NCBI RefSeq assembly: GCF_040545875.1
Contig: NZ_JBEPMR010000018.1
Source: Faecalicatena_A orotica
GTDB taxonomy: Bacteria; Bacillota; Clostridia; Lachnospirales; Lachnospiraceae
DNA: 64,000 nt
Reading direction: 5' to 3' (one strand)
This document shows positions 1 to 9,162 of this stretch, in pieces. The translations under genes and the position numbers were made by a program. How positions within the stretch are numbered: position 1 is the stretch's first letter; each line of letters starts with the position of its first letter. A model generated the notes under the pieces. That model ran no database searches, was not told where the DNA came from, and saw only the letters and a list, made by a program, of their open reading frames with translations.

Positions 1-395
1 TTGATGCAATTTATAATCCTAATCATTTAGCTGAAACATTACGACAGTCGGATATATTTTGTTATCCTTCTATTGCTGAACAGGGCGAGACCTTTGGTGT
101 TGCGCCGTTAGAGGCAATGGGATTAGGTATACCTATTATTGTATCTAGTCTTGAGTGTTTTGGGGATTTTGTTATCAATGGTGAAAATGCTCTAACATTT
201 AATCACCATTCAATGGATCCAGTTCATGAATTAGAAAGCGCATTATTTACATTAATTGAAAATAAAAAGAAAAGACAAGAAATCGGGAAAAAAGGAGCTA
301 TTACAGCTCAAAAATTTAATGCACAAAATGTGGCACAACAGTATTTGAACATATTTGAGCAATATTTGAATAAGAAGGACGCTGCCAAAAAATAG
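1..395 (+). CDS. Glycosyltransferase family 4, C-terminal part (runs off the left edge)
   Basis: The reading frame is open from base 3 to the stop at 393-395, so the start lies outside the window. The visible ~130 residues are the sugar-nucleotide-binding half of a GT-B, group 1 (GT4) glycosyltransferase. The E-x7-E type motif reads EQGETFGVAPLEAMGLGIPI and is followed by a helical C-terminal tail. Enzymes of this family move a sugar from a nucleotide donor to the growing lipid-linked repeat unit on the cytoplasmic side of the membrane. It sits directly upstream of a Wzy polymerase on the same strand, so it belongs to module A. Donor and linkage cannot be told from the fragment. An ATG at 117 is internal and is not the start. 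Confidence 0.9.
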   Translation, partial: DAIYNPNHLAETLRQSDIFCYPSIAEQGETFGVAPLEAMGLGIPIIVSSLECFGDFVINGENALTFNHHSMDPVHELESALFTLIENKKKRQEIGKKGAITAQKFNAQNVAQQYLNIFEQYLNKKDAAKK

Positions 396-437
396 AGAGA
401 GTTATAGAGAGCAACGGTCTTGTAAAGGAGTTTTGGA

Positions 438-1640
438 ATGATAAGTATTAATAAGAAGAAGGCCGCGCTCATGGTTACAGGTATGTTACTGTTACTTGCT
501 GATATTGTATACTGTAGCGGGACGGAATGGATATGGGCTTCAGGATACAAAATGACATTTCCAAATGAATCAAATGCAAATATGCTTATTTGGTTAGCTT
601 GTGTACTCATATGTATATGGGTGTTCTCATGGTCGCCCAAATATATTTATTTCAATAGATCGGTACAGATAATCGTAATAATTACAGTGTTGGTTTCATT
701 AATTTGGATGCTTATAACCTTGACCGGATCAAATACCATATTCACTATTTTTGTTAGACAGTATTCACCGTTTATGCTGATGTTTGTAGCAACGCTTGTA
801 TTAGGCATTGATAAAACGATTTTTGATTTGGCAGTTCTGATTTCGAAATACATCATGATTTTAGCGTTGGGACTGACTGTCTATCATGAATTAAGCTTTC
901 TTGTTCAATATGGTTTGACAATGAGAAGCCAATCTAGCGCAATTCATGTTTATTACTGGGAAGGCATAATGAGTTGGCTTTTCTATGTGTTCAATACAGC
1001 CCCTAAAAAAGATGTGGCAATAATCCGAATAGGAACAATTATATTTCTGGTTGCTTCTTTGCTTACTGCAAGTAGAAGTAATATTTTGATTGCGTTTCTT
1101 TGCATATTATTATATTTTAAGCGCTCGTATGAGCATAGACATTTGAAATTAGGAGCATATATAAAAATTGCTATGACCGCAATCGTTGGAATAATGTTAT
1201 TTAGTTATTTTGTTCCGGATATGTTTCTAAGTCTGCTAAATAGATTGTTTTTGGATTCTCGAAGTGGTCAGTATGAAGCATTTTTTCAACAGGTATCCTT
1301 AGGTAAACTTTTCATCGGACAAGGTGCTGGAGCGACATATTCTTTTTCAAGATTTGATAATTTCGCATATGTCGATAACGCTAATCTGGTAATGGCTTTT
1401 AGATATGGCATGATACCTACAATTGGTATGTTATTATTACAAGTAATGGCTTTAGCAAAAAGCTTTGTTAGGAAAGAAAGTAGGAGTTGGCAAATTGTCT
1501 TTGTTTGGTTACTTGTAACAAATGGTTTTTCAGTGTACTTGAATTATAAGATTACATGGGGGTATTTCATTTTGTGGATTACCGTCGGACATATATTGAG
1601 TAACAGAAAGATTTGCGGAAGGAATAATATTTATGAATAG
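438..1640 (+). CDS. O-antigen/capsule polymerase, Wzy-like membrane protein
   Basis: This 400-residue, strongly hydrophobic protein has about ten predicted membrane segments. The central motif LLTASRSNILIAFL and the following large loop (LFLDSRSGQYEAFF) are the pattern of O-antigen ligase/Wzy polymerases, which link undecaprenol-bound repeat units on the outer face of the membrane. The start is ATG 438 with AAAGGAG about 8 bases upstream. It overlaps the next gene (Wzx) by 8 bases, which implies translational coupling. Wzy proteins are recognised mainly by topology and neighbourhood, so the general role is firm and the linkage unknown. Confidence 0.85.
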   Translation: MISINKKKAALMVTGMLLLLADIVYCSGTEWIWASGYKMTFPNESNANMLIWLACVLICIWVFSWSPKYIYFNRSVQIIVIITVLVSLIWMLITLTGSNTIFTIFVRQYSPFMLMFVATLVLGIDKTIFDLAVLISKYIMILALGLTVYHELSFLVQYGLTMRSQSSAIHVYYWEGIMSWLFYVFNTAPKKDVAIIRIGTIIFLVASLLTASRSNILIAFLCILLYFKRSYEHRHLKLGAYIKIAMTAIVGIMLFSYFVPDMFLSLLNRLFLDSRSGQYEAFFQQVSLGKLFIGQGAGATYSFSRFDNFAYVDNANLVMAFRYGMIPTIGMLLLQVMALAKSFVRKESRSWQIVFVWLLVTNGFSVYLNYKITWGYFILWITVGHILSNRKICGRNNIYE

Positions 1641-3081
1641 TATAAAGTCTAATGTTGCGTCTGGACTTGTATGGAAATTTAGCGAAAGAATACTAGCACA
1701 AGGTGTTTCGTTCTTATTATCATTGATTTTGGCGCGTTTATTAATGCCAGAAGAGTATGGAACTGTAGCCCTTGTATTGGTATTCATTAACCTTGCTAAT
1801 ATATTTATAACTAGTGGATTAGGTGATTCATTGATCCAGAAAAAAGAATCTGATGAAGAAGATTTTTCAACGATGTTCTTTTGTGGATTGATAATGTCAC
1901 TGGTCATATATGCTATTATGTTTGTATCAGCATCAGGAATTGCTGCTTTTTATAATAATCCAGCGCTAATTCGAATTATTAGAGTTCTCTCTCTGCAAAT
2001 TCCGTTAGGAAGCGTAAAAACTATTCAGCATGCCTATGTTATTAAGAAGATGCTATTTAAGAAATTCTTTTTTTCAACGCTTGGGGGAACTCTTTTTTCT
2101 GGTATTTTAGGCATAATTCTTGCATACAAAGGTGCTGGTGTTTGGGCGATTGTATTCCAGTATCTTGCAAATAGTTTTGTGGATATGATTGTTCTTTTTT
2201 TTACTATTGAATGGAGGCCACAACTGTGCTTTAAAAAAGAAACAGCAAAAGTCTTATTCTCCTACGGATGGAAATTGACAGTAGCTCAATTCTTAAACAC
2301 TGCATATGTTAATATCCGAAATTTATTTATTGGAAAACTATATACGGAAGCAGACTTGGCGTATTATAACAAAGGTGATCAATTTCCAAATCTAATTATT
2401 AATAATGTAAATAACTCTATTAGTACAGTTTTATTTCCAGCGATGGCTTCTGAAAACGATAATATAAGTAGGTTGAAATCCATTACTCGACGATCAATGA
2501 CGTTGTCCTCATATATAATTTTCCCGATTATGATAGGATTAATTGTTGTTTCTGAACCACTGATCAGAATATTGCTTACAGATAAATGGTTATCTTGTAC
2601 GCCTTACTTATGTATAAGTTGTGTTTATTGGATGTTCCAACCATGTCAAACAGCAAATGTACAGGTCATTAAAGCGCTTGGAAAAAGTGGATTGTATTTA
2701 AAGCTAGAGATGGTTAAGAAGTTCTTGGGAATAATTTTACTTATTGGTTCTTTACGATTTGGCGTATTTGCTATTGCATTCAGTAATGTTATTTTAGCAT
2801 TTCTTTCCGCCATTATTAACATATTCCCTAATAAGCATTTGATAGGTTATGGTTATGGGGAACAAATTCGTGATTTGAGTTCGGCACTTTTTATGACATT
2901 AATCATGGGGGGATTTGTTTACATTGAAAAATTTGTGATAAGCAGTGATTTAGTATTATTGCTATGCCAAATTTTTTCTGGAATATTGATTTATATAATA
3001 CTGTCGGTAGCTCTAAAGGATGATAGCTTTGATTATCTACGTCGCTTCTTGTTGGAAAGGATTAAATCTCGTAGAAAGTGA
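1633..3081 (+). CDS. Polysaccharide repeat-unit flippase (Wzx, PST family)
   Basis: A 482-residue integral membrane protein with about 12-14 hydrophobic segments. The N-terminus (SGLVWKFSERILAQGVSFLL, then ILARLLMPEEYGTVAL) is the hallmark of the WzxC-like branch of the MOP/PST exporters, which flip lipid-linked oligosaccharides across the cytoplasmic membrane. The ATG at 1633 lies inside the 3' end of the polymerase gene. It is clearly paralogous to the flippase at 49263-50702 (shared DLAYYNKG/DLAYFNKG region and the Q-N-x-V-Q-A/V segment near residue 330). One of four flippases in the window. Confidence 0.92.
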   Translation: MNSIKSNVASGLVWKFSERILAQGVSFLLSLILARLLMPEEYGTVALVLVFINLANIFITSGLGDSLIQKKESDEEDFSTMFFCGLIMSLVIYAIMFVSASGIAAFYNNPALIRIIRVLSLQIPLGSVKTIQHAYVIKKMLFKKFFFSTLGGTLFSGILGIILAYKGAGVWAIVFQYLANSFVDMIVLFFTIEWRPQLCFKKETAKVLFSYGWKLTVAQFLNTAYVNIRNLFIGKLYTEADLAYYNKGDQFPNLIINNVNNSISTVLFPAMASENDNISRLKSITRRSMTLSSYIIFPIMIGLIVVSEPLIRILLTDKWLSCTPYLCISCVYWMFQPCQTANVQVIKALGKSGLYLKLEMVKKFLGIILLIGSLRFGVFAIAFSNVILAFLSAIINIFPNKHLIGYGYGEQIRDLSSALFMTLIMGGFVYIEKFVISSDLVLLLCQIFSGILIYIILSVALKDDSFDYLRRFLLERIKSRRK

Positions 3082-3200
3082 TAGCCAAGTGATTTGTCAA
3101 AGTGCTACTTGTTTATCTGTTAAAAGGAAATTTGTAATCGAAAATCAAGACAGGATTTTAAAGGGTACTAATGTTAATATTAATTCTTTAACTAAGGTAA

Positions 3201-3290
3201 ATGGGGAAATGCTGTTGTGGGCATTTTTTCAGTGTTACCCGTGCGATACCAAACAATGAAGTCTGGTGGGCAATCTTGCAGGATTTATAA
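3201..3290 (+). pseudogene. C-terminal scrap of a hexapeptide-repeat acyltransferase
   Basis: A short open stretch between the flippase and the next glycosyltransferase ends in SVTRAIPNNEVWWAILQDL. The SVxTRxIPxNEVW pattern is what is normally seen at the end of left-handed beta-helix acyltransferases, just before the GNPAK/GVPAK motif, but here the motif is replaced and a stop follows. No intact gene lies upstream in 3082-3200. I read it as debris from a lost O- or N-acetyltransferase. It is too short to be certain. Confidence 0.35.
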
Positions 3291-3314
3291 AAAAATTAGA
3301 GGGTGAATTTAACA

Positions 3315-4502
3315 ATGAATAGAGCGTTTATTTGCGCAAAACAGAATTTTCCTCGCGGGAGTGCAGGAGCAAATTATATACAGTACTTGGCTTTAGCTTT
3401 GAAAGAAATCGGGTATTACCCAATTGTGATTTCTTCAGGGATGTACTCCAAATGTACACTAGATGAAGTAAATGACAAATACTTTTATCAAGGAATAGAA
3501 TTTTATAATCCTTTTATTTTCAAAGGTAAAGTGCAGAAACATATTGAGTTTTCACATTATGATCAAGTTCGATTTGTTCAAGCGTTAGACCATTATTCCG
3601 CAGATGATACAGATGTTATTATCTCTTATTTAATGGAGGAGGGGCCTCTGAAGCATATTCTTAAGTATGCTCAAAAGCGGAAGATTAACTGTGCAGCATG
3701 TGTAGTTGAATGGTTACCCAAGTCGTGTTTTAAAAATAAACGAAAATATAAAAGCTACATGAGAAGCATGACACAGATTATCCCATGTTATAACGTAGTA
3801 TTGCCAATTACTCGGTACATTGCAGACAAATATGAGGATTTTCCCTGCAGGACATTAGTATTACCAATAATGACAGATGTCAAAGAATATGATTATGCTA
3901 TCCCTGCCACAAAACAGAATAAAATAAAACTGATTTTTCCTGTCAATGGTGTTATGAAAGATTCGATGGCTTCGATGCTGTTAGGATTAGGAGGATGTTC
4001 AAAAGAAATTAGAGATCGGTTAGAGTTTCATATTACTAATTATAGCATGAAGAAAGTCGAGCGTGATTTGGCAGGGTGCTCAAATCAGGAAATAGTCAAA
4101 AATGCGAAAGCACTGGTTGTTATTCACAAGTGGCTAGAATATAGTGCACTTGTAAATCTGTATAAAGAGATGGATTATTTACTTCTTGTAAGAGATACAA
4201 ATCAAATGACTTTAGCAAATTTCCCCAGTAAAGTCCCTGAAACAATGACACATGGGGTTATTCCCATTGCGTCAAGGGTTGGAGATTACACAGATTTATA
4301 TTTGAGAGACAGATATAATAGCATTGTTTTCGACGGTTGTTCACCAGAAGCATGTATAAAGGCAATCACAAGAGCAGTATTATTACAACCAAGTGAAGTC
4401 GAACAAATGAGAATGGCGGCCCGAAGAACAGCAGAGGAAGTATTCGACTATCATAATTGGGTAATGAAATTGTCGCAGTTATTCCCAGTACAGGGAAAAT
4501 GA
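3315..4502 (+). CDS. GT4-like glycosyltransferase
   Basis: A 395-residue soluble protein. I prefer ATG 3315 over the in-frame GTG 3303 because GAGGGTG lies at the right distance before the ATG. The N-terminus (CAKQNFPRGSAGANYIQYLA) has the glycine-rich acceptor-side loop of GT-B enzymes. The C-terminal half has KVPETMTHGVIPIAS, a variant of the nucleotide-sugar-binding E-rich motif. It resembles group 1 glycosyltransferases only distantly, and the acidic pair is less canonical than in its neighbours. It is followed after 13 bases by another GT4 gene, so it sits within the module A operon. Confidence 0.75.
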   Translation: MNRAFICAKQNFPRGSAGANYIQYLALALKEIGYYPIVISSGMYSKCTLDEVNDKYFYQGIEFYNPFIFKGKVQKHIEFSHYDQVRFVQALDHYSADDTDVIISYLMEEGPLKHILKYAQKRKINCAACVVEWLPKSCFKNKRKYKSYMRSMTQIIPCYNVVLPITRYIADKYEDFPCRTLVLPIMTDVKEYDYAIPATKQNKIKLIFPVNGVMKDSMASMLLGLGGCSKEIRDRLEFHITNYSMKKVERDLAGCSNQEIVKNAKALVVIHKWLEYSALVNLYKEMDYLLLVRDTNQMTLANFPSKVPETMTHGVIPIASRVGDYTDLYLRDRYNSIVFDGCSPEACIKAITRAVLLQPSEVEQMRMAARRTAEEVFDYHNWVMKLSQLFPVQGK

Positions 4503-4515
4503 AAGAGGAGATTTG

Positions 4516-5634
4516 ATGCGGATACTACATATTATACCAGGCTTCGGAGGCGGAATATCGTCGTTCGTAAAAAATATTGCTTTAGGAAATAACAACTGTA
4601 ATATTACAAATGATGTTATTGGGTTCAATACCTTTCCAGATGAGTACAAACATTTAATAGCAAATCAGGGTGGAAAAACTTATACCTTGCCTAGCGTACA
4701 TAAGAGTTTTATCCAAATGACTAAAGAATATACGCAGATCCTGCGTGATGGTGATTATGATGTAGTCCATTGCCATTTCTCAGGATATAAAAGTTTGCCT
4801 TTTAAGTTCATAGCTCGAAAGCAAAATATAAAGCGAATTGTTACACATGCACATCGTACAAGCGAAGAGAAGCTTATGTTATTTAGTGGAATTCATTCTA
4901 AGATAGAAGGCTATTTTTCACGTGCACTATCCACTGATTTACTAGCATGCAGTACAATGGCAGGTATGTATATATTTGGAAAAAGTACTAGAAAAGTGAT
5001 TGTTATTCCAAACAGTGTTGATACAGAGAAATTTATGGAGACAGTTTCAGACGTAACATTAAGAAAATACAGACAGGAATTTCAGATTGATGATGATTGT
5101 TATGTCATAGGGCATATCGGTAGGTTTAACTTACAAAAAAATCATCGTTTTATTATTCGAATTGCAAAAACTTTAAAGGGAAGAGATTTTAAATTTAAAA
5201 TATTACTTATTGGCGATGGAGAATTGTTTAATCAGATATCAGAGGAAATTAGTAGGCAGAAACTAGAGGATTGCTTTGTACTTATGGGAAAACGGAAAGA
5301 TGTTTCACAATTACTGAAACTATTTGATGTAATGATATTACCATCGCTGTTTGAAGGATTACCTACAGTGGCTGTGGAAGCTCAAGCAGCAGGTGTTTCA
5401 TGTCTTTTGGCAGATACCATCACACTTGAGTGTGATATGCATATGGGAAATGTAAAATATTTACCTCTAAAAAGTGAGTTACAATGGTGCGATGAAATCA
5501 TGAGAATTGGTTGTAATCATGTTGCACAGGATATGATTAGAGATCAACTTGAAAAGATGGGATTTACTTTAAATGCTATGCAAGAAAAATATTTAAATGT
5601 GTTTTCTTTGGAAAGGGGTACAGATGAGAAATAA
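4516..5634 (+). CDS. GT4 glycosyltransferase (EpsF-like)
   Basis: A 372-residue GT-B glycosyltransferase. The start is ATG 4516, behind AGAGGAG at 4504-4510. Features in order: the N-terminal HIIPGFGGGISSFVKNIA loop; THAHRTSEE near residue 115; the linker IGHIGRFNLQKNHRFI near residue 195; and the donor-binding motif SLFEGLPTVAVEAQAAG (E-x7-E) near residue 280. The HAHRT, GRFxxQKNH and FEGLPTVAVEAQ signatures match EpsF-type enzymes of Firmicutes exopolysaccharide loci. It is paralogous to the gene at 62390-63541 in module D. The 3' end overlaps the next gene by 11 bases. Confidence 0.9.
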   Translation: MRILHIIPGFGGGISSFVKNIALGNNNCNITNDVIGFNTFPDEYKHLIANQGGKTYTLPSVHKSFIQMTKEYTQILRDGDYDVVHCHFSGYKSLPFKFIARKQNIKRIVTHAHRTSEEKLMLFSGIHSKIEGYFSRALSTDLLACSTMAGMYIFGKSTRKVIVIPNSVDTEKFMETVSDVTLRKYRQEFQIDDDCYVIGHIGRFNLQKNHRFIIRIAKTLKGRDFKFKILLIGDGELFNQISEEISRQKLEDCFVLMGKRKDVSQLLKLFDVMILPSLFEGLPTVAVEAQAAGVSCLLADTITLECDMHMGNVKYLPLKSELQWCDEIMRIGCNHVAQDMIRDQLEKMGFTLNAMQEKYLNVFSLERGTDEK

Positions 5635-6145
5635 TGAGAGTCTTATCACAATACTGAAGGCAGACTTGTCACGAATCATTACACCAACATTAAAATCCTT
5701 TTTAAAGTGTTACTTTTTTACAAGGGGCGGCGTATTCCGTTTTACAGTTTGGTTCAGAATTACCATGTGTGTGAAAAGTAATAAACTGTTAAAATGGCTC
5801 TTCCCAGTAGTATATATCGTATATCGGCATTATACATATAAATATGGTGTACACATAGACACCAATATTCCTATTGGTAAAGGTCTCTTAATAGTACACG
5901 GTGACGGTGTACATATTAATTGCAATCAGATTGGAGACAATTTTACTATTTATCAAAATGTAACCATTGGTGTAGATAAAACGGGTAAGCCAATTATTGG
6001 AGACAATGTTACCATTTTTCCGGGTGCTGTAGTTAGTGGTGGTATAGAGTTAAGAGATGGTTGTATAGTAGGTGCCAATTCGTTTGTAAATAAAACTGTT
6101 TATTCAGGCCTTAGGGTTGCTGGTGTACCTGCGAAATGTATATAA
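5624..6145 (+). CDS. Serine acetyltransferase-like (left-handed beta-helix) O-acetyltransferase
   Basis: A 173-residue protein starting at ATG 5624 inside the end of the preceding gene, behind GAAAGGGG. Residues 1-65 are helical. From about residue 70 the hexapeptide repeat coil runs (IPIGKGLLIVHGDGVHIN, then IGDNFTIYQNVTIG), ending in VAGVPAKCI. The layout matches the short CysE-like acyltransferases found in capsule loci rather than housekeeping CysE, which has a longer N-terminal domain. It would acetylate a sugar hydroxyl from acetyl-CoA in the cytoplasm. The acceptor is unknown. Confidence 0.85.
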   Translation: MRNNESLITILKADLSRIITPTLKSFLKCYFFTRGGVFRFTVWFRITMCVKSNKLLKWLFPVVYIVYRHYTYKYGVHIDTNIPIGKGLLIVHGDGVHINCNQIGDNFTIYQNVTIGVDKTGKPIIGDNVTIFPGAVVSGGIELRDGCIVGANSFVNKTVYSGLRVAGVPAKCI

Positions 6146-6169
6146 AAGCAAACAGGAGGGGAAAGAGGT

Positions 6170-7255
6170 ATGAGCAAAATTGCAATCGCAACACCGGTTG
6201 ATATGAATAACTTAGGGAATAGACTGCAGAATTTCGCAGTGTGTGAAATTTGTAAAAAAATAGGGCTTGAGCCGGTCACCATTGATTTTCCGAAGATGTA
6301 TTGTGGCATCAGCATCAACACGATTATACGTTTGATGTCCCCCATCTGCTATATTTCTGGTTTATGTAAGATTGATGTGATAAATAAAGTAAAAAAATTA
6401 GTTAAAGGTTATCTGTTTACACAAAAGTATTTACCTTGTATTGAATGTGTTTCTGAAAAACAGATCAAAGAAGTAATTGATTCATGTGATTATTACGGAA
6501 TCGGTGGGGATCAAATTTGGTCGGCGTTTTGGGCAAAAAAAATTTGGTTTTGTGGATTCGCTAACAAGAATCCAGATAAAAAAATATGTTTTGCCCCAAG
6601 CTTTGGTAAGGCCTGTTTTTCAGATAGCGAAAAACAAATCCTATATCCCCAGATCAAAGAAATATCATTTCCAGCTGTAAGAGAGATTACGGGACAGACT
6701 CTTTTTAAAGAAATTACAGGAAGAGAATGTATTCATATAATAGACCCGGTTTTAATGCTAAATAAGGGAGAATGGCTGAAGATAAGTGGGAACATACGAA
6801 TCCCCTCCCAGAAATATGTTCTTTCTTACTTTCTTGGCGAAAACCTAGAACAGCAGGCAGTGGTCAATAGAATAGCACAAGAAATTGGTTTAAAAATAAT
6901 AAATGTTATGGATCCAAGCGATAAAATGTATTATGGAATTGGGCCCGATGATCTTATAGCACTTATAAGTAAAGCTCAATATGTATTTACGGATTCATAT
7001 CACGGTATATTAATGAGTATAATATTAGAATCACCTTTTGTTATTTGTCAGAGGATGGATAATGGTCAAGCATCTGACATGAATACGCGTATTGAGTGTA
7101 TCGTACGCATATTTGATTTAAGTTCGAGACTATTTAACAATATAAATGATCGGAATATAGATATGGCGAAAGATGAATTTTTAAGAAGGAAGCTACTGAT
7201 TAAATCATATTCCGATGAAGCTTGGAAATACTATAAGAAGTTTGTTTCATACTAG
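6170..7255 (+). CDS. Polysaccharide pyruvyl transferase family protein (WcaK/CsaB type)
   Basis: A 361-residue protein of the polysaccharide pyruvyltransferase family, which adds a ketal pyruvate from PEP to a sugar. Typical marks are the N-terminal NNLGNRLQNFAVCEICKK (two-domain GT-B-like fold), YYGIGGDQIW near residue 105, the FAPSFGK segment, the central DPVLMLNKGEW, and FTDSYHGILMSIILESPF near residue 275, the conserved D-S-x-H-G loop. RBS AGGAGGGG precedes ATG 6170. Pyruvylation gives the polymer an acidic group. A second, different member of the family sits at 60185-61072 in module D. Confidence 0.9.
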   Translation: MSKIAIATPVDMNNLGNRLQNFAVCEICKKIGLEPVTIDFPKMYCGISINTIIRLMSPICYISGLCKIDVINKVKKLVKGYLFTQKYLPCIECVSEKQIKEVIDSCDYYGIGGDQIWSAFWAKKIWFCGFANKNPDKKICFAPSFGKACFSDSEKQILYPQIKEISFPAVREITGQTLFKEITGRECIHIIDPVLMLNKGEWLKISGNIRIPSQKYVLSYFLGENLEQQAVVNRIAQEIGLKIINVMDPSDKMYYGIGPDDLIALISKAQYVFTDSYHGILMSIILESPFVICQRMDNGQASDMNTRIECIVRIFDLSSRLFNNINDRNIDMAKDEFLRRKLLIKSYSDEAWKYYKKFVSY

Positions 7256-7269
7256 TAGGAAGGAATAGA

Positions 7270-8022
7270 ATGATAGTTTATAAATTGGCTCAGAAGGCTC
7301 TTCGATTTCCAAAATGGTTTAGAATAAGGTCAAATTTCAAACAAATAAAGGGGGCGTGTGGTACAGAAACTGGGGAGACGCTTTGGACTTTAAGAAGTAG
7401 AAATATATTTTCTGACTGGGTTTACAAGGATGAAAAATGGAATTTTATAGCTAATCTCGATGAGTATAGGACTGCAATGAAAAGGGGGACGATCATGGAA
7501 TATCCCGACAATAATTGTACCTATAATGATAAATGCAAAATATACGTGGATCAATCTAGGATACATGTAGATACAGATGAACTGAATAACAATTGGCTGT
7601 GCTTTTTCTTCAATCAGGTGTCTGCTTCTTCATGGAAGCTTAGTTTTACAGTTAGTATAGAAAATGCTTTTACTGAATTGCAAGTTTCCTTCAATTATGT
7701 CGACCTCGGAAATAGATATCGATTCATGATCCGAGATAATAAAGAGGCTGTTTTTGAAGTGGTTAAAGACGGAGAATTCTTTCATCGACTATATCAAAAA
7801 AGACTATCCTTAGACTATAACAGAGAGTATAAGTTTGAAATTATTAGACAAGAGAATAAATATCTTTGGCTGATCGATAATAAGCCAATTTTGAGAGTCA
7901 AAGAAAAACGAGATTTGTTTAAGCAAAATGCATACAAGCAGTGTTTGATACTTTATAATTCTACGAATAATGCCGCAATTAGATGTGATATAAAAGATTT
8001 GAGCATGTTCAGAATTCAGTAG
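7270..8022 (+). CDS. Uncharacterised protein, predicted beta-rich C-terminal domain
   Basis: I do not recognise this 250-residue protein. It has no signal peptide or membrane segment. From about residue 75 it alternates short hydrophobic and aromatic strands (WLCFFFN, WKLSFTVSI, ELQVSFNYVD, YRFMIRD, YKFEIIRQENKYLWLID). The order resembles the concanavalin-like jelly roll used by sugar-binding and keto-disaccharide hydrolase domains, but this is a fold guess from pattern only. AGGAAGG precedes ATG 7270. It follows the pyruvyltransferase by 14 bases on the same strand, so it is almost certainly co-transcribed and works on the module A polymer or its precursor. Confidence 0.8.
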   Translation: MIVYKLAQKALRFPKWFRIRSNFKQIKGACGTETGETLWTLRSRNIFSDWVYKDEKWNFIANLDEYRTAMKRGTIMEYPDNNCTYNDKCKIYVDQSRIHVDTDELNNNWLCFFFNQVSASSWKLSFTVSIENAFTELQVSFNYVDLGNRYRFMIRDNKEAVFEVVKDGEFFHRLYQKRLSLDYNREYKFEIIRQENKYLWLIDNKPILRVKEKRDLFKQNAYKQCLILYNSTNNAAIRCDIKDLSMFRIQ

Positions 8023-8101
8023 GGAATACTTAATATATTACAATGAAAATTGAAGGATAATTATGTGTATGAAAGACGGATAAAAGGAGAATTTTGGGGG
8101 A

Positions 8102-8289
8102 GTGAAAATATTTTCTTTTCATAATGTTAAAGTGGCACTAAAATCTATATGTACGCAAAAATTAAGGCTACCCAAGCTTATAAACGATGTGGGAAAATTA
8201 ATTGATGAATAGCAATTTCAACAGGGTTCAGTACTGCCGAATAATTACGTTGAAGTTTATCAATTCATTTCCAGACAGGACGATGCAGA
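8102..8289 (+). pseudogene. 5' fragment of an unidentified module A gene, cut by IS66
   Basis: A GTG at 8102 behind GGGGGA opens a frame reading KIFSFHNVKVALKSICTQKL and onward. It is interrupted by a TAG at 8210-8212, then continues in the same frame as sensible protein (QGSVLPNNYVEVYQFISRQ) until the IS66 end at 8290. A ribosome site, the continued frame after one stop, and the abrupt end at the IS boundary together suggest the last gene of module A, now dead. The family is not recognisable. Confidence 0.45.
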
Positions 8290-8311
8290 GTAAGCGCTTA
8301 AATCTTAGGTA
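8290..8311 (+). repeat. IS66 left terminal inverted repeat
   Basis: Twenty of 22 positions match the reverse complement of 10981-11002. The outermost bases are GTAAGCGCTTA. This defines the left end of the element. Confidence 0.9.
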
Positions 8312-8413
8312 GCTTTACTGTCTACGTTTTTGAACTCATAATGATAGTAAATAGATTTTTACTACACTCCGCCTGATAGGAGATAGAAATTCGATACATT
8401 TGGAGGTTTTATT

Positions 8414-8830
8414 ATGAGTTACAAACGTGCTCCAGAGCGCTCTCTGGAAGAATGGATGGATTTGGTAACTGAATGCAGGAAAAGTGGCCTGACAGATGCT
8501 GCATGGTGTAATGAACACGGGATATCTCCCAGCTGTTTTTACAATGCAGTTACCCGTCTCCGTAAAAAAGCCTGTCAGATACCGGATCCAGTTGGAAAAG
8601 CCAGCACTCTTGATCTTACATCCCATAAACAGGATGTGGTTCAGATTGCTATAGAACCGGAGTCTTCTCCGGCAGAACGGATTTCAGATAATGGAGGCAG
8701 TCCTATGCACCCTGACAATTCACATACGATTGAAATCGAAGCAGACGGATTTCTGATACGAATGAGTAACGAAATCAAACCGGTGCTTCTGAAGATACTC
8801 ATGGATACGCTGAAGGAGTCATTATGCTAG
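8414..8830 (+). CDS. tnpA: IS66 accessory protein TnpA
   Basis: A 138-residue basic protein. The N-terminus (RSLEEWMDLVTECRKSGLTD then WCNEHGISPSCFYNAVTRLR) is the helix-turn-helix-like DNA-binding region of IS66 Orf1 proteins, which are needed alongside TnpB and TnpC for transposition. TTTGGAGG precedes ATG 8414. It overlaps tnpB by 7 bases, the usual translational coupling in this family. The reading frame is intact. Confidence 0.9.
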   Translation: MSYKRAPERSLEEWMDLVTECRKSGLTDAAWCNEHGISPSCFYNAVTRLRKKACQIPDPVGKASTLDLTSHKQDVVQIAIEPESSPAERISDNGGSPMHPDNSHTIEIEADGFLIRMSNEIKPVLLKILMDTLKESLC

Positions 8831-9162
8831 CGGATATCTCAAGTGTTGATGCAATCTATATCGTCTGCGGAAGCACAGATATGCGCAAGTCCATTGATGG
8901 ATTATGTGCGATTATCCAGGAACAGTTTTCGATGGAGATTGACCATGCCCTTTTTCTTTTCTGCGGTCGCAAATGTGACCGGATCAAAGCCATTTTTAAA
9001 GAACCGGACGGGATGGTTATGATCTACAAAAGACTGACTGCCCAGGGATCTTACAGATGGCCAAGGAATAAATCCGAAGTCCGGAATCTTACATGGCGGG
9101 AGTTCGACTGGCTGATATCAGGCATCGATATTGAGCAGCCAAAGGCGATTAAGACTACATGA
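8824..9162 (+). CDS. tnpB: IS66 accessory protein TnpB
   Basis: A 112-residue protein of the IS66 Orf2 family. It shows the standard N-terminus IYIVCGSTDMRKSIDGLCAI, the central LFLFCGRKCDRIKAIF, and the C-terminal signature WLISGIDIEQPKAIK. These three blocks define TnpB, an essential but non-catalytic transposition protein of unknown mechanism. The frame is intact and the length is normal. Confidence 0.93.
   Translation: MLADISSVDAIYIVCGSTDMRKSIDGLCAIIQEQFSMEIDHALFLFCGRKCDRIKAIFKEPDGMVMIYKRLTAQGSYRWPRNKSEVRNLTWREFDWLISGIDIEQPKAIKTT

Noticed and set aside
308..640. Minus-strand frame over the start of module A
   Set aside because: It lies antisense to the GT4 tail and the Wzy start, has no ribosome site and no family-like sequence; a shadow of the real genes.
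3020..3259. Plus-strand frame of 79 codons after the flippase
   Set aside because: It starts inside the flippase gene, has no ribosome site and no recognisable motif. Only the different-frame scrap at 3201-3290 looks protein-like.
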